From Candidatus Woesearchaeota archaeon (lineage in GTDB: Archaea; Nanobdellota; Nanobdellia; SCGC-AAA011-G17; JACPNG01): a stretch of 53,837 nt of DNA. The notes beneath the pieces are model-generated. The model searched no databases and was not told where the DNA came from. It saw only the letters and a program-made list of their open reading frames with translations. Positions 43,630 to 53,514 of this stretch are shown one piece after another. Location: positions 1 through 53,837 of the forward strand of contig JACPNG010000009.1 of the NCBI GenBank assembly GCA_016185605.1, in the 5' to 3' direction. Made by a program: the position numbers and the translations under genes. The stretch's first letter is position 1; each line of letters starts with the position of its first letter.

Positions 43630-44487
43630 ATGCTTGACTCTAATGTTTCAAAGAAGATTAATGATTTTGTCTATCAAAAGCCCAGGACAATACAGGAAAT
43701 AGCCAATTTAATAGGAAGGAACTGGAGAACTGCCAATTCTTATGTTGATAAGATAGAAAAAGAACAAGGAACATTATCAATAAGAATGTTTAGGGAAGGC
43801 ACAAGGGGAGCTTTAAAGATAGTTTTCTGGAATTCAATAGAAAAAATCCATTCCAATACATTTCAAGAGAGATTATTTAAGCAGATAGAATCCAGCAGAT
43901 ATAAAGATGATTTTAGCCCTCTGGACTTATATCAGTATATAGACAAAGGAAAAAAAGATGCAATTTTATTGTATGAAGATAAATATAAAAGCGTAAAAAA
44001 TTTTGATGATTTTGCTAATTTACTGAGAAGCGCACAATCCCAGATATTATTTTTCTCTGGAAATCTAAGCTTTATCAATATGAATAAGGAAAAGATAAGA
44101 ATTCTTGATGTAATTGAGGAAGTTGCCAAGAGGGGAATAGTAATAAAAATATTAACAAGAGTTGAGATTCCTGGATTAGATAACATTCTGGATGTATTAG
44201 CTATTAATAATAGACTTGGAAAAGAGATTGTAGAGATAAGGCATTCATTCCAGCCATTAAGGACAACAATTGTAGACAACAAAATAGCAACATTGAAAGA
44301 GGAAAAAATCCCATTAGGATCAGAATACAGGAATAATGAGCTAAACAAATCATTTAGCATAATATTCAAGGTATATGACGAAGAGTGGATAGAATGGCTC
44401 CAAAAAGTATTCTGGAATTTATTCAGGACAGCTATTCCAGCCAAAAAAAGAATTGATGAGCTTGAGACAATAAAATCAATAAGATGA
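43630..44487 (+). CDS. Transcriptional regulator with N-terminal HTH and TrmB/PLD-like sensor domain
   Basis: PRTIQEIANLIGRNWRTANSYVDKI HTH; ILFFSGNLSFINMNKEKIRILDVIEEVAKRGIVIKILTR. Confidence 0.7.
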   Translation: MLDSNVSKKINDFVYQKPRTIQEIANLIGRNWRTANSYVDKIEKEQGTLSIRMFREGTRGALKIVFWNSIEKIHSNTFQERLFKQIESSRYKDDFSPLDLYQYIDKGKKDAILLYEDKYKSVKNFDDFANLLRSAQSQILFFSGNLSFINMNKEKIRILDVIEEVAKRGIVIKILTRVEIPGLDNILDVLAINNRLGKEIVEIRHSFQPLRTTIVDNKIATLKEEKIPLGSEYRNNELNKSFSIIFKVYDEEWIEWLQKVFWNLFRTAIPAKKRIDELETIKSIR

Positions 44488-44591
44488 ATAAATATTTTTG
44501 TATAATTTGCAATAGTGAAAATGTTAAAGAAGAGCATTGTAAAATTATCTGCAAGAATTGCGGATATGTAAGGGATTGCTCTGATCCTTAA
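44484..44591 (+). CDS. 35-aa zinc-ribbon microprotein MNKYFCIICNSENVKEEHCKIICKNCGYVRDCSDP
   Basis: ATGA overlap with upstream regulator; CxxC...CxxC. Confidence 0.6.
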   Translation: MNKYFCIICNSENVKEEHCKIICKNCGYVRDCSDP

Positions 44592-44665
44592 TATTTCAAA
44601 GAGTAGTAACTCTACAGGAAATTATGCTTTTTAATAACGAAAATATTTAAATACAAGTCTATATT

Positions 44666-44683
44666 ATACTATATATTTTGTGT
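44666..44683. promoter_or_regulatory. NrdR-box-like site 1 (ATACTATATATTTTGTGT)
   Basis: Resembles the ACACwAtATaTwGTGT NrdR box with 2 extra bp; 31 bp upstream of site 2. Confidence 0.5.
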
Positions 44684-44696
44684 GATTATAGAATTA

Positions 44697-44714
44697 ACAC
44701 GCTATATATGGTGT
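44697..44714. promoter_or_regulatory. NrdR-box-like site 2 (ACACGCTATATATGGTGT)
   Basis: Partial palindrome with ACAC...GTGT ends, 6 bp before the nrdR ATG. Confidence 0.5.
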
Positions 44715-44720
44715 TTTTGA

Positions 44721-45161
44721 ATGAATTGCCCGTATTGCTCATCTGAGAACTTTAAGGTATTGGAAAGCAGAGATAGTCTAGATTCTATCAGAAGAAGAAG
44801 GGAATGCGATAAATGCGGAAAGAGATTTACAACATACGAAAAAATAGCCATAGACTTAATGGTTATTAAGAAAGACGGAAGAAAAGAGCCGTTTAGCACA
44901 GACAAGCTAAGAAAAGGAATTTCATTAGCCCTGGAAAAAAGACCTTTTACAGCTGATAATGTGGATGAAATTGTAAAATCAATAGAAAGAGAGTTAAAAA
45001 AGCTTAAGAGCCATGAAGTCAGCTCAAAAATTATTGGCGATAGGGTAATTAGAAAATTAAAGGCTATTGACCATGTAGCTTATATGAGATTTGCATCTGT
45101 CTACAAGGATTTTGAAAAAGTAGACGATTTTAAGGAGGAGTTGAAAATACTTGCTAAATAA
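44721..45161 (+). CDS. nrdR: NrdR transcriptional repressor (zinc ribbon + ATP-cone)
   Basis: MNCPYCSSENFKVLESRDSLDSIRRRRECDKCGKRFTTYEK; ATP-cone VIKKDGRKEPFSTDKLRKGI. Confidence 0.93.
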   Translation: MNCPYCSSENFKVLESRDSLDSIRRRRECDKCGKRFTTYEKIAIDLMVIKKDGRKEPFSTDKLRKGISLALEKRPFTADNVDEIVKSIERELKKLKSHEVSSKIIGDRVIRKLKAIDHVAYMRFASVYKDFEKVDDFKEELKILAK

Positions 45162-45164
45162 GGG

Positions 45165-48100
45165 GTGAAAATGGAATTAAAAAAAGTGGCTATAACAGAA
45201 AACCAGAAAAAAGTAATAGAAGATAAATATCTCAAAGATTCTCCAAGTGTAGAAGCTTGGCTGGATTTAGTTTCAAATAATATAGCATTAGCTGAATTAT
45301 TGTATGCCCCTGAAATTCAGGAAGAAGATATATTTAATGGTGTAGACTATAAAGTAAATGAGTATGAAACACTGTCTGGAATAAAAACAAGGGCTGTTTT
45401 CCTGCATCAGAATTTCCAGCACTATGATAGTTGGGATAACAATTTCAAAAAATTCATGGACAATTTGTATAAATTATCGAATACAGAAAGAGGAATATCA
45501 ATAACTGAGCCCGTAAGAAAAAAATTTTATGATATGCTGTCAAACTTTGAATTCCTGCCGAATTCTCCTACACTAATGAATGCAGGAAGAAAATTACAAC
45601 AGTTGAGTGCATGTTATGTTTTACCGGTAGGAGATTCTATTGAGGAAATATTTGATAGTGTAAAGCATGCTGCTATGATACATAAGTCTGGAGGGGGAAC
45701 TGGATTTTCTTTCTCGAGATTAAGGCCATCTCATGATCCTGTTAAAAGTACCCATGGTGTTGCATCTGGACCATTGACATTTATGCAGATATTTGACAAG
45801 CAGACTGATGTAATAAAACAAGGAGGTTGCGTTTCCTTAGATACAAGAATTTCAACAAAAGAAGGATTAATAGAAATTGCTAATATAGTTCCACTAGATA
45901 TTCCTGTAAATAGCTGGTCTAAATATAAAAATGGCTCTTTGGTCGTAATGACAGACAATGGCAATAGATTATCTGATGAATGCTATAATAATGGAAAATC
46001 AGAAGTTATTACTCTAACAACAGAAAAAGGATATTCAGTAACAGCTACATTAGAGCATAGGTTCAGGATTATAAATAAAGAAGGCAATTATGTATGGAAG
46101 CACTTAAAAGACATAAAAAAAGGGGATTGGATATGCCTTCAAAAAGACACCTATCCGGAAAAAACAAACTATAAAATTCCAGAATTCAAATATGAACCTC
46201 ATTTTAATTCTAATCCAGTCATGCTGCCAACAGAAACTTCGAAAGAACTTGGGGAATTTGTTGGATATTTTATAGGGGATGGAGCATTGTCTTCTAATAA
46301 AAATGGTACATGCAGATTAATTCTATCTTTCAGCCTTGAAGAAAAAGATATGATAATCTACATGATAAAAAACATTCAGAAATTATTTGGAATATATCCC
46401 AGTATCCAGAAAAAAGATAATGATAACAGCATAAATGCATTTTATAACAATACAACATTTTGCCAATGGATAAATCATGTAGGCATTGGAAAGAGATCAG
46501 CAAAAACCGCAAGAGTTCCTGAAATTGTATTTAACAGCAATAGAGAATTTGCATATGGCTTTTTAAGGGGATTATTTAGCGCAGATGGAACAATAACCAA
46601 AGACGGTGTTATTTCATTTTCAAGCATTTCGGAAAAATTAATAGACGGCATTCAGATTCTATTGCTCTCTTTGGGCATTCCCTCGAGAAAAACAATCGGC
46701 AAAAAGAGAATCAATTCTTTCGGAAAAAACATAATTTACAGATTGAATATAATAAGTGAAGAGGGAAATAAGATATTCCAGGAAAAGATAAAATTCCTTA
46801 ATGAAAATAAAAATAAAAGATTTAGCTCAAATAAGAAGTTTGAATATAATGATATTATCCCAAATCAGGAGGTTAGATTATCTTCATTATACAATTATGT
46901 CGGAAAAGGCTCTTCGCTTGGAAGGAAATCAAGGGACGCAAATAAAGAGTTTTATAGGGATATTATGCATTATATATCAAAAGCTACAGGAAAGAGAAAT
47001 TTAACAAGAAAAAGATTAAAAGAATTAGCTCAAAAACATAATGAAATAAAAGATAGCAGTTTAATGTGGTTCCTGCAAAATAATCAATTCTATGACAATG
47101 TAAAAAAATTGGAGTTTGGAGAGGCATGGACTTTGGATTTATCAGTTCCTGAAAATAATACTTACATCGCAAATGGGTTTGTGAGCCATAATACAAGAAG
47201 GGGCGCTAATATGGGTATATTGAGATATGACCATCCAGATATTTTGGGATTTATCAACATGAAAAAAACTCCAGGTGTAATGGAAAACTTTAATGTTTCT
47301 GTTGCTATTGACAAAAAATTTATGGAAAAGATGAAGAATAACGAAGATTATGATTTGATAAATCCAAGGACAAAGGAAGCTGTTGGAAAACTAAATGCAA
47401 AAGATGTCTGGGAAACCATGATAAAAGGAGCTTGGGAAACCGGAGATCCTGGATTTGTTGTAATAGACAGAATAAATGAAACAAATTCAAATCCAACCCC
47501 ACATATAGGAGAGATTGAATCTACAAATCCATGCGGCGAACAGCCCCTATTGCCATTTGAGCCCTGCAACCTCGGCAGTATTAATCTAAGCAAATTTGTC
47601 AGAAAGGATAATTATGATATGGACTGGCCAAGATTAAAAAAATGTGTCTTTGATTGCATTCATTTTTTGGATAATGTAATAGAAGTCAATAATTATCCAT
47701 TGCCCCAGATAGAAAAAATAGCAAAAGAAAACAGGAGAATTGGATTAGGAGTAATGGGCTGGGCTGAGACATTAGTTATGCTTGGAATTCCATATAATGA
47801 TGAAAAAGCATTCCTAAAAGCTGAAGAAGTTATGAAATTCATTAATGACAACTCTTTATTGGCTTCTGAGGAATTAGCCAAAACAAGAGGGGTATTTCCT
47901 AACTGGAAGAATAGTGTATTTGACAAAAATGGAAAATATTTTAGGGGGCAAGAGGGTTATCCAAGAAACTGCGCAAGAACAACTATTGCACCAACAGGAA
48001 CAATAGGAATCACAGCCGGAGTCCAAGGAGCTGGAATAGAACCATTTTTTGCAATAGCTTATGTAAGATATAATGCTGCTGGAATAGACGCATTGAAAAA

Positions 48101-49028
48101 AAAGGAAAAGCCATTAGATAAAGACACATTCTATGAGGTAAATCCATTATTCAAGCAGATAGCTGAAAAGAACAAATATTTTGGGTTTAATGAAAAGGAA
48201 TTGCTTCAAAAAATAGATGATAACCATAAATCAATTGTTGGAATTAATGAAATTCCAGAAAATATCCAGAAATTATTCCTAACATCCCATGACTTAAGCC
48301 CATTAGACCATGTAAATATGCAGTGTGCATTTCAAAAGCATACAGATAATGCAGTATCAAAAACAGTTAACTTAAGGAATGAAGCCACTATAAAAGATGT
48401 TGAGGAAGTTTATCTTAAAGCTTATGAATTAGGAGCTAAGGGAGTTACAATATACAGAGATGGAAGCAAGCAATTCCAGATATTAAACTTAAATGAAAAA
48501 GAATCTAAGAAGAAAAAAGAAAAATCAGAATCTGAAATGTCAGATTACTATGAGGTTCCAACAGGACAGGGCCCGTTGCATGTCCATATTAATTATGATA
48601 AAGAGGGCCCTATGAAGATTTTTGCTAATATCTCGCCAATAGGAACAGAGATAAGCGGATTGACAACAGCATTGGGAATAATACTAAGCAAATATCTTGA
48701 GATAGGGGGGGATCCTGCCAGATTAATTAAACATCTTAATTCAATAAAAGGTGACAAGCCCTATGGATTCGGGCCAAATAAAGTAGATTCTATTCCTCAT
48801 GGGTTATCAAAGGTATTTAGACAGCATCTAATTAAGACAGGAAGATTAAAGCACTTAAATGGACAGACATTATTGAATGGACAGGCTACATTAAATAGCA
48901 GATCATTAAGTCATGAAGAAAATAATAATGGATTATTTTGCCCAGAATGCTTTAGCACAAATGTTGTGATGGTTTCAGGATGCAGTGAACCAACATGCGT
49001 TGATTGTGGCTATAGCAAATGCGGATAG
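45165..49028 (+). CDS. nrdJ: Adenosylcobalamin-dependent (class II) ribonucleotide reductase, intein-containing
   Basis: FEFLPNSPTLMNAGR, LSACYVLPVGDSIEEIF, GGGTGFSFSRLRP, TNPCGEQPLLPFEPCNLGSINLSKF, C-terminal CPECFSTNVVMVSGCSEPTCVDCGYSKCG. Confidence 0.93.
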   Translation: MKMELKKVAITENQKKVIEDKYLKDSPSVEAWLDLVSNNIALAELLYAPEIQEEDIFNGVDYKVNEYETLSGIKTRAVFLHQNFQHYDSWDNNFKKFMDNLYKLSNTERGISITEPVRKKFYDMLSNFEFLPNSPTLMNAGRKLQQLSACYVLPVGDSIEEIFDSVKHAAMIHKSGGGTGFSFSRLRPSHDPVKSTHGVASGPLTFMQIFDKQTDVIKQGGCVSLDTRISTKEGLIEIANIVPLDIPVNSWSKYKNGSLVVMTDNGNRLSDECYNNGKSEVITLTTEKGYSVTATLEHRFRIINKEGNYVWKHLKDIKKGDWICLQKDTYPEKTNYKIPEFKYEPHFNSNPVMLPTETSKELGEFVGYFIGDGALSSNKNGTCRLILSFSLEEKDMIIYMIKNIQKLFGIYPSIQKKDNDNSINAFYNNTTFCQWINHVGIGKRSAKTARVPEIVFNSNREFAYGFLRGLFSADGTITKDGVISFSSISEKLIDGIQILLLSLGIPSRKTIGKKRINSFGKNIIYRLNIISEEGNKIFQEKIKFLNENKNKRFSSNKKFEYNDIIPNQEVRLSSLYNYVGKGSSLGRKSRDANKEFYRDIMHYISKATGKRNLTRKRLKELAQKHNEIKDSSLMWFLQNNQFYDNVKKLEFGEAWTLDLSVPENNTYIANGFVSHNTRRGANMGILRYDHPDILGFINMKKTPGVMENFNVSVAIDKKFMEKMKNNEDYDLINPRTKEAVGKLNAKDVWETMIKGAWETGDPGFVVIDRINETNSNPTPHIGEIESTNPCGEQPLLPFEPCNLGSINLSKFVRKDNYDMDWPRLKKCVFDCIHFLDNVIEVNNYPLPQIEKIAKENRRIGLGVMGWAETLVMLGIPYNDEKAFLKAEEVMKFINDNSLLASEELAKTRGVFPNWKNSVFDKNGKYFRGQEGYPRNCARTTIAPTGTIGITAGVQGAGIEPFFAIAYVRYNAAGIDALKKKEKPLDKDTFYEVNPLFKQIAEKNKYFGFNEKELLQKIDDNHKSIVGINEIPENIQKLFLTSHDLSPLDHVNMQCAFQKHTDNAVSKTVNLRNEATIKDVEEVYLKAYELGAKGVTIYRDGSKQFQILNLNEKESKKKKEKSESEMSDYYEVPTGQGPLHVHINYDKEGPMKIFANISPIGTEISGLTTALGIILSKYLEIGGDPARLIKHLNSIKGDKPYGFGPNKVDSIPHGLSKVFRQHLIKTGRLKHLNGQTLLNGQATLNSRSLSHEENNNGLFCPECFSTNVVMVSGCSEPTCVDCGYSKCG
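45828..47192 (+). mobile_element. NrdJ intein (455 aa) with LAGLIDADG domain
   Basis: Insertion VIKQGG|CVSLDTRISTKEG...NNTYIANGFVSHN|TRRGANMG; DOD motifs FVGYFIGDGALS and FLRGLFSADGTI. Confidence 0.93.
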
Positions 49029-49035
49029 ATAAAAA

Positions 49036-49545
49036 ATGAAGATCTATACAAAAGTTGGTGATTTTGGCGAGACTGTTACTTATGGAAATTTAAGGGTACC
49101 AAAAGACAGCTATATCATAGACATTAACGGATATATAGATTCTTTACAGGCATCTTTGGATTTCTGCTGGCTCTATAATAAAGAGTTTAGGGAGATAATA
49201 GAAAAAATAAATATAAAACTATGGCAGCTTGGCGGAGAGATTTCACTTGGAAGCATTGGAAAAGACATAAAGAATCCAATTATTGATAATGACATTAAAG
49301 AATTAGAAAGCTATATAGACAGATTTTCATCCCCTAATAATTTTATAAGATTTACAAACATAGGATCAGTCTATCTTAATGAAGCCAGAATAAGGTGCAG
49401 GGTTCTAGAAAGGGAGTTAACCCAGGTATTAAGAGCTAATTTAATAAGGGAGGATATTTATAAGTACATAAACAGATTATCTGACTTATTGTTTGTTATG
49501 GCTTATAAAATAGAAACAGAGAATGCTGAATCTGACAAAAAATAA
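49036..49545 (+). CDS. PduO-type cob(I)alamin adenosyltransferase
   Basis: MKIYTKVGDFGETVTYGNLRVPKD...IDSLQASLDF...LWQLGGEIS...RVLERELTQVLR. Confidence 0.85.
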   Translation: MKIYTKVGDFGETVTYGNLRVPKDSYIIDINGYIDSLQASLDFCWLYNKEFREIIEKINIKLWQLGGEISLGSIGKDIKNPIIDNDIKELESYIDRFSSPNNFIRFTNIGSVYLNEARIRCRVLERELTQVLRANLIREDIYKYINRLSDLLFVMAYKIETENAESDKK

Positions 49546-49825
49546 TATAGAAAAAGAACTAAAAGGAAAAATCATAATAGACTTCTGGGCTGACTGGTGC
49601 TATCCGTGCAAGGAGATGTCTCCTTTATTTGAGGAGATAAGCAAGGAAATTAAAGGATTGAAGTTTGCAAAGATTGATGTTGATGAAGAGCCGGAGATAG
49701 CTTCCAGATTTGGGGTGATGAGCATCCCTACTTTTCTACTGCTTAAAGACGGAAAAGAAGTTAAAAGATTTGTAGGGGTAATGGCTAAATCTTCTTTAAA
49801 GGAAAAAATCAAAGAGTCAATATAA
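49523..49825 (+). CDS. Thioredoxin
   Basis: IIDFWADWCYPCKEMSPLFEEISKE...VMSIPTFLLLKDGKEV. Confidence 0.93.
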   Translation: MLNLTKNNIEKELKGKIIIDFWADWCYPCKEMSPLFEEISKEIKGLKFAKIDVDEEPEIASRFGVMSIPTFLLLKDGKEVKRFVGVMAKSSLKEKIKESI

Positions 49826-49866
49826 CCAAACGAAATTCTTTTAAATCTAATTTTTAGATTAAGCTC

Positions 49867-50850
49867 ATGAAGAAATCAATAGATGTATCAAAGAAGAATA
49901 TATTAAAGGAATCTGAAGACATTAAAGGTATTAATATCAAAGGATTTGATTTTAGTAAAGAATTTAATATGGAGAAATTTCTTGATTCTTATGAAACTAC
50001 TGGATTCCAGGCAACTAATCTAAAGAGGGCTATTGAGATAATAAAAAAAATGAGGAGAGACAAGGCTACAATATATCTAGCTTATACCTCTAATATAGTT
50101 ACTTCTGGATTAAGGGAGGTAATAGCTTATCTGGCAAAAAATAAATTAGTAGATGTCCTTATTACAACTGGCGGCGGTGTAGAAGAAGATATTGTAAAGA
50201 CAATAAAGCCGTTTATACTTGGAGATTTTAGATTGGATGGAAAAAAATTAAGAGAAAATGGAATTAATAGAACAGGAAATATCTTAATTCCAAATAACAG
50301 ATATGTGGAATTTGAGAAATTAATGATTCCATTTTATAAAAAATTATATGATAAACAAGTAAAAGATAATAAAATCTTTAGTGTTTCTGAATTGGTATAT
50401 GAACTTGGAAAAGAAGTTAAAGATGAAAATTCAATCTATTACTGGGCGACTAAGAATAATATTCCAGTATTCTGCCCGACATTTACAGATGGATCAGCTG
50501 GAGATATGCTTTATTACTTTAAGAACATGTATCCTGAATTTAAGATAGATATGAGTGATGACATTCCAAAATTAATTGAGATAGGGATGACCTCGAAAAA
50601 GACAGGGGTTATTTGTCTTGGAACAAGTGTAGTTAAGCATCACGCAATAAACGCTAGTCTACACAGGGGCGGGGCAGATTATACTGTTTATGTTACAACA
50701 CAGGAAGAATTTGATGGTTCTGATGCCGGAGCAGAACCAGATGAAGGGGTTTCATGGGGCAAGATAGAAAGTAATAATAATACAGTAAAAGTACATGGAG
50801 ATGCGACAATAATTTTTCCTTTGATTGTTACGGGGGCTTTTAAGGATTAA
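49867..50850 (+). CDS. dys: Deoxyhypusine synthase
   Basis: LAYTSNIVTSGLREVIAYL, TTGGGVEEDIVK, PVFCPTFTDGSAGDMLY, GGADYTVYVTT. Confidence 0.92.
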   Translation: MKKSIDVSKKNILKESEDIKGINIKGFDFSKEFNMEKFLDSYETTGFQATNLKRAIEIIKKMRRDKATIYLAYTSNIVTSGLREVIAYLAKNKLVDVLITTGGGVEEDIVKTIKPFILGDFRLDGKKLRENGINRTGNILIPNNRYVEFEKLMIPFYKKLYDKQVKDNKIFSVSELVYELGKEVKDENSIYYWATKNNIPVFCPTFTDGSAGDMLYYFKNMYPEFKIDMSDDIPKLIEIGMTSKKTGVICLGTSVVKHHAINASLHRGGADYTVYVTTQEEFDGSDAGAEPDEGVSWGKIESNNNTVKVHGDATIIFPLIVTGAFKD

Positions 50851-50867
50851 AATATAGCGAACTAAAC

Positions 50868-51356
50868 ATGTCTAAAATAAAAATTTTAAAATATAATAAT
50901 CATAGGTTTATGTTTATTGATGATTATCTATGGATGTGGGATACACCTCAAGAAAGAGAACTTCAAAAACAACTTGCAGATAAAGCTTTTGGAGATGTTT
51001 TAGTTGCTGATTATGGCTTCGGAATTCTGATTAAGTTTCTAACAAAAAACCCAAAAGTAAAATCTATTACAATAGTTGAAAAATATAAAGAAGTAATTAA
51101 TAAAATTAAAATATCCAAGAAGGAGATGGAGCGGATAATAATAAAAGATTTTTACAATTTACCAGAAAATAAGAAATTTGATTGCATAATCGGTGATATT
51201 TGGCCAGATATAGATGAGAAATTCTTAAAAGATTATTTAAAATTTAAGTCAAAAGCAAAGAAACTTCTGAAGAAGAATGGTAAAATATTGGCATGGGGCA
51301 AAGACTTCTTTGAATACCTATTACATAAAAAAAGATTATCTAATTTTAAAAACTAG
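50868..51356 (+). CDS. Spermidine-synthase-like methyltransferase-fold protein, short
   Basis: FMFIDDYLWMWDTPQERELQ, DVLVADYGFGILIKFL, FDCIIGDIWPD. Confidence 0.6.
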   Translation: MSKIKILKYNNHRFMFIDDYLWMWDTPQERELQKQLADKAFGDVLVADYGFGILIKFLTKNPKVKSITIVEKYKEVINKIKISKKEMERIIIKDFYNLPENKKFDCIIGDIWPDIDEKFLKDYLKFKSKAKKLLKKNGKILAWGKDFFEYLLHKKRLSNFKN

Positions 51357-51871
51357 AATTTTTCTCTATTATAGGGCTCTTTTAATTTATACAATGCCCC
51401 GACAAAAGCACAAACAGGTTCGTCTTTATCATAACATTCTCCGCTAATTGTATATAATTTTACTTCTAAGTCCTCTAGATTTAGTTTAAATCTCTTCAAA
51501 TTTTTCTCATCTTTTGTTATCATATGAGAAAGTGTCCTTTTTAATAAATATCTAACCTCTTTTTCTGAATTACCATGGTGCTCGACAAAATAACCACTCC
51601 CATCTGGATACTGTGTCCATCCAATCCCTGCACAAGCAACATCTCCAGATTTTGAAACTGTATGGTATGATCTTACTAAATCCATAAGATAACCATGTTT
51701 TTTATGCGGAAGATTTAGTTTATCTACAACCTCTATTTCTGCTCTTACTGGAATAACAGAGCTTAATTTATCCAAATTAAGAATGTCTATGCCTGCACCT
51801 CTCAATGCTTCATGAAAAGCAGCTAACTCTGTTGGACCTCTTCCTAAACCTTTAACTAATTTAATTCTCAT
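51353..51871 (-). CDS. Pyruvoyl-dependent arginine decarboxylase
   Basis: GRGPTELAAFHEALRGAGIDILNLDKLSSVIPVRAE (predicted cleavage Ser), AGIGWTQYPDGSGYFVEHHG. Confidence 0.9.
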   Translation of the reverse strand: MRIKLVKGLGRGPTELAAFHEALRGAGIDILNLDKLSSVIPVRAEIEVVDKLNLPHKKHGYLMDLVRSYHTVSKSGDVACAGIGWTQYPDGSGYFVEHHGNSEKEVRYLLKRTLSHMITKDEKNLKRFKLNLEDLEVKLYTISGECYDKDEPVCAFVGALYKLKEPYNREKF

Positions 51872-51882
51872 ATTGGACTTAA

Positions 51883-52281
51883 TTATTCTGTTTCTTTAAT
51901 CTCTATCTCAATTTTTTGTCTTGGAATGCTTCTAAGAAAAACTTGTGAATTATAAGATTTAACATTGAAAAATTTTATTATTTCCTGTTCAGCCTTTTTA
52001 GGATCAAAATTTTTGTTGCAGGAGAAAATATCTATAGAGAATAAATTCTTCTCAGGCCAGGTATGTATGCTAATGTGGCTTTCAGCTAATAAGATTATTG
52101 AGGTGTATCCCGATATTTCCTCCTCTTCCACAACAGGAAATTTAAATGTTCTGGGCTTATCAACTTTTGTCATTTTTATTTTATCAGCTAAATAAGAAAC
52201 AAACTCTGCCCCTATTTTTTCATCAGTTAATTTTTTAATATCAAACGAGATGCCGTCAAATAAGAGATTTGTCCCTATCAT
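51883..52281 (-). CDS. speD: S-adenosylmethionine decarboxylase proenzyme
   Basis: LLAESHISIHTWPEKNLFSIDIFSC. Confidence 0.93.
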   Translation of the reverse strand: MIGTNLLFDGISFDIKKLTDEKIGAEFVSYLADKIKMTKVDKPRTFKFPVVEEEEISGYTSIILLAESHISIHTWPEKNLFSIDIFSCNKNFDPKKAEQEIIKFFNVKSYNSQVFLRSIPRQKIEIEIKETE

Positions 52282-52452
52282 TTATTACCCCTTATAGAAA
52301 AAGTTTTGTTTATATAGCTATAATTATTTATATAACATACAAAATTGTTTTCTCCGGTTATAAAATAAGTTGCCTTCTTCAATTTCAGTAAGTTAAATTT
52401 ATATTTTATATATTAAAAAAGTATTTATAAATATATCTAATTTCATTTTTTT

Positions 52453-53514
52453 ATGAAAATTTTCATCAAGACTTTTGGATGCCAAGCTAATATCTCAGAT
52501 TCAGAGCAGTTGGCAGGATTATTAGGCAAAGGAAATCAAATTGTTAATTCTGCAGAGGAATCTGAATTAGTAATTGTCAATACATGTTCTGTTAAAGAAA
52601 GGACCCATAACAAGGAAATCAATTTTATCAAGAATATTCCAGAAGGCAAAAAAATATTTGTCGGAGGTTGCTTGACAAAAACAATAGATATAAGAAAACA
52701 CAGAAAGGATATAGATGCAGTTTTTGACACTAATTCAATAACAAAAATCCCTGGAATAATAAAAAATCCAGAAGACTTGTTCTCGGAAACAAAAGAAGAA
52801 AAGATAAACCTTCCAAGGATGAGAAAAGACAAAAATATCGCCAGAATAGTAATACAAGAGGGATGCTTGAATAAATGCAGTTTCTGCGCTACAAAATTAG
52901 CCAGGGGAAATTTAAAATCATATAGAATTGGAGATGTAAAAAGAGAGGTTGAAAAAGCTGTTGAGGAAGGCTGCAAAAAAATATACTTAACAGGCCAGGA
53001 TTTGGGATGCTACGGATTTGACATAAATACTAATCTTCCAGAGTTATTAGATGAATTAACCTCAATTGAGGGGGATTTTAAGATAAGGGTTGTGATGATG
53101 AATCCCTGGCATGTCATAAAAATATTAGATAATTTAATTAGGTCATATAAAAATCCAAAAATAATAAAATTCCTGCATATTCCAGTGCAGTCTGGCTCAG
53201 AAAATGTATTAAAACATATGAGAAGAATCCATACAGTTGAAACATTTAAAACAATTGTTAATAAATTTAAAGAGGATATTCCAGATATAGACATAGCCTC
53301 TGATCTAATTATAGGATATCCAGAAGAGACAGAAGATGATTTCAATCAGACATTAGATTTAGTTAGAGAAATAAAGCCAGATGTTTTAAACATATCTAAG
53401 TTTGCAGCCCGTCCTGGAACTGAGGCATATAAATTAAGAAGATTGCCTTCTGAAGAAATAAAAAGAAGATCTGCCTTATTAGTAAATATATTCAAAGAGA
53501 TAAAAAATAACTAG
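52453..53514 (+). CDS. tRNA t6A37 methylthiotransferase (archaeal MtaB/CDKAL1-like radical SAM)
   Basis: IKTFGCQANISDSEQLAG, VNTCSVKERTHN, IVIQEGCLNKCSFCATKLARG, HIPVQSGSENVLKHMRR. Confidence 0.92.
   Translation: MKIFIKTFGCQANISDSEQLAGLLGKGNQIVNSAEESELVIVNTCSVKERTHNKEINFIKNIPEGKKIFVGGCLTKTIDIRKHRKDIDAVFDTNSITKIPGIIKNPEDLFSETKEEKINLPRMRKDKNIARIVIQEGCLNKCSFCATKLARGNLKSYRIGDVKREVEKAVEEGCKKIYLTGQDLGCYGFDINTNLPELLDELTSIEGDFKIRVVMMNPWHVIKILDNLIRSYKNPKIIKFLHIPVQSGSENVLKHMRRIHTVETFKTIVNKFKEDIPDIDIASDLIIGYPEETEDDFNQTLDLVREIKPDVLNISKFAARPGTEAYKLRRLPSEEIKRRSALLVNIFKEIKNN

Noticed and set aside
46330-47926. Several minus-strand ORFs within nrdJ
   Set aside because: Shadow frames of an unambiguous class II RNR plus intein.
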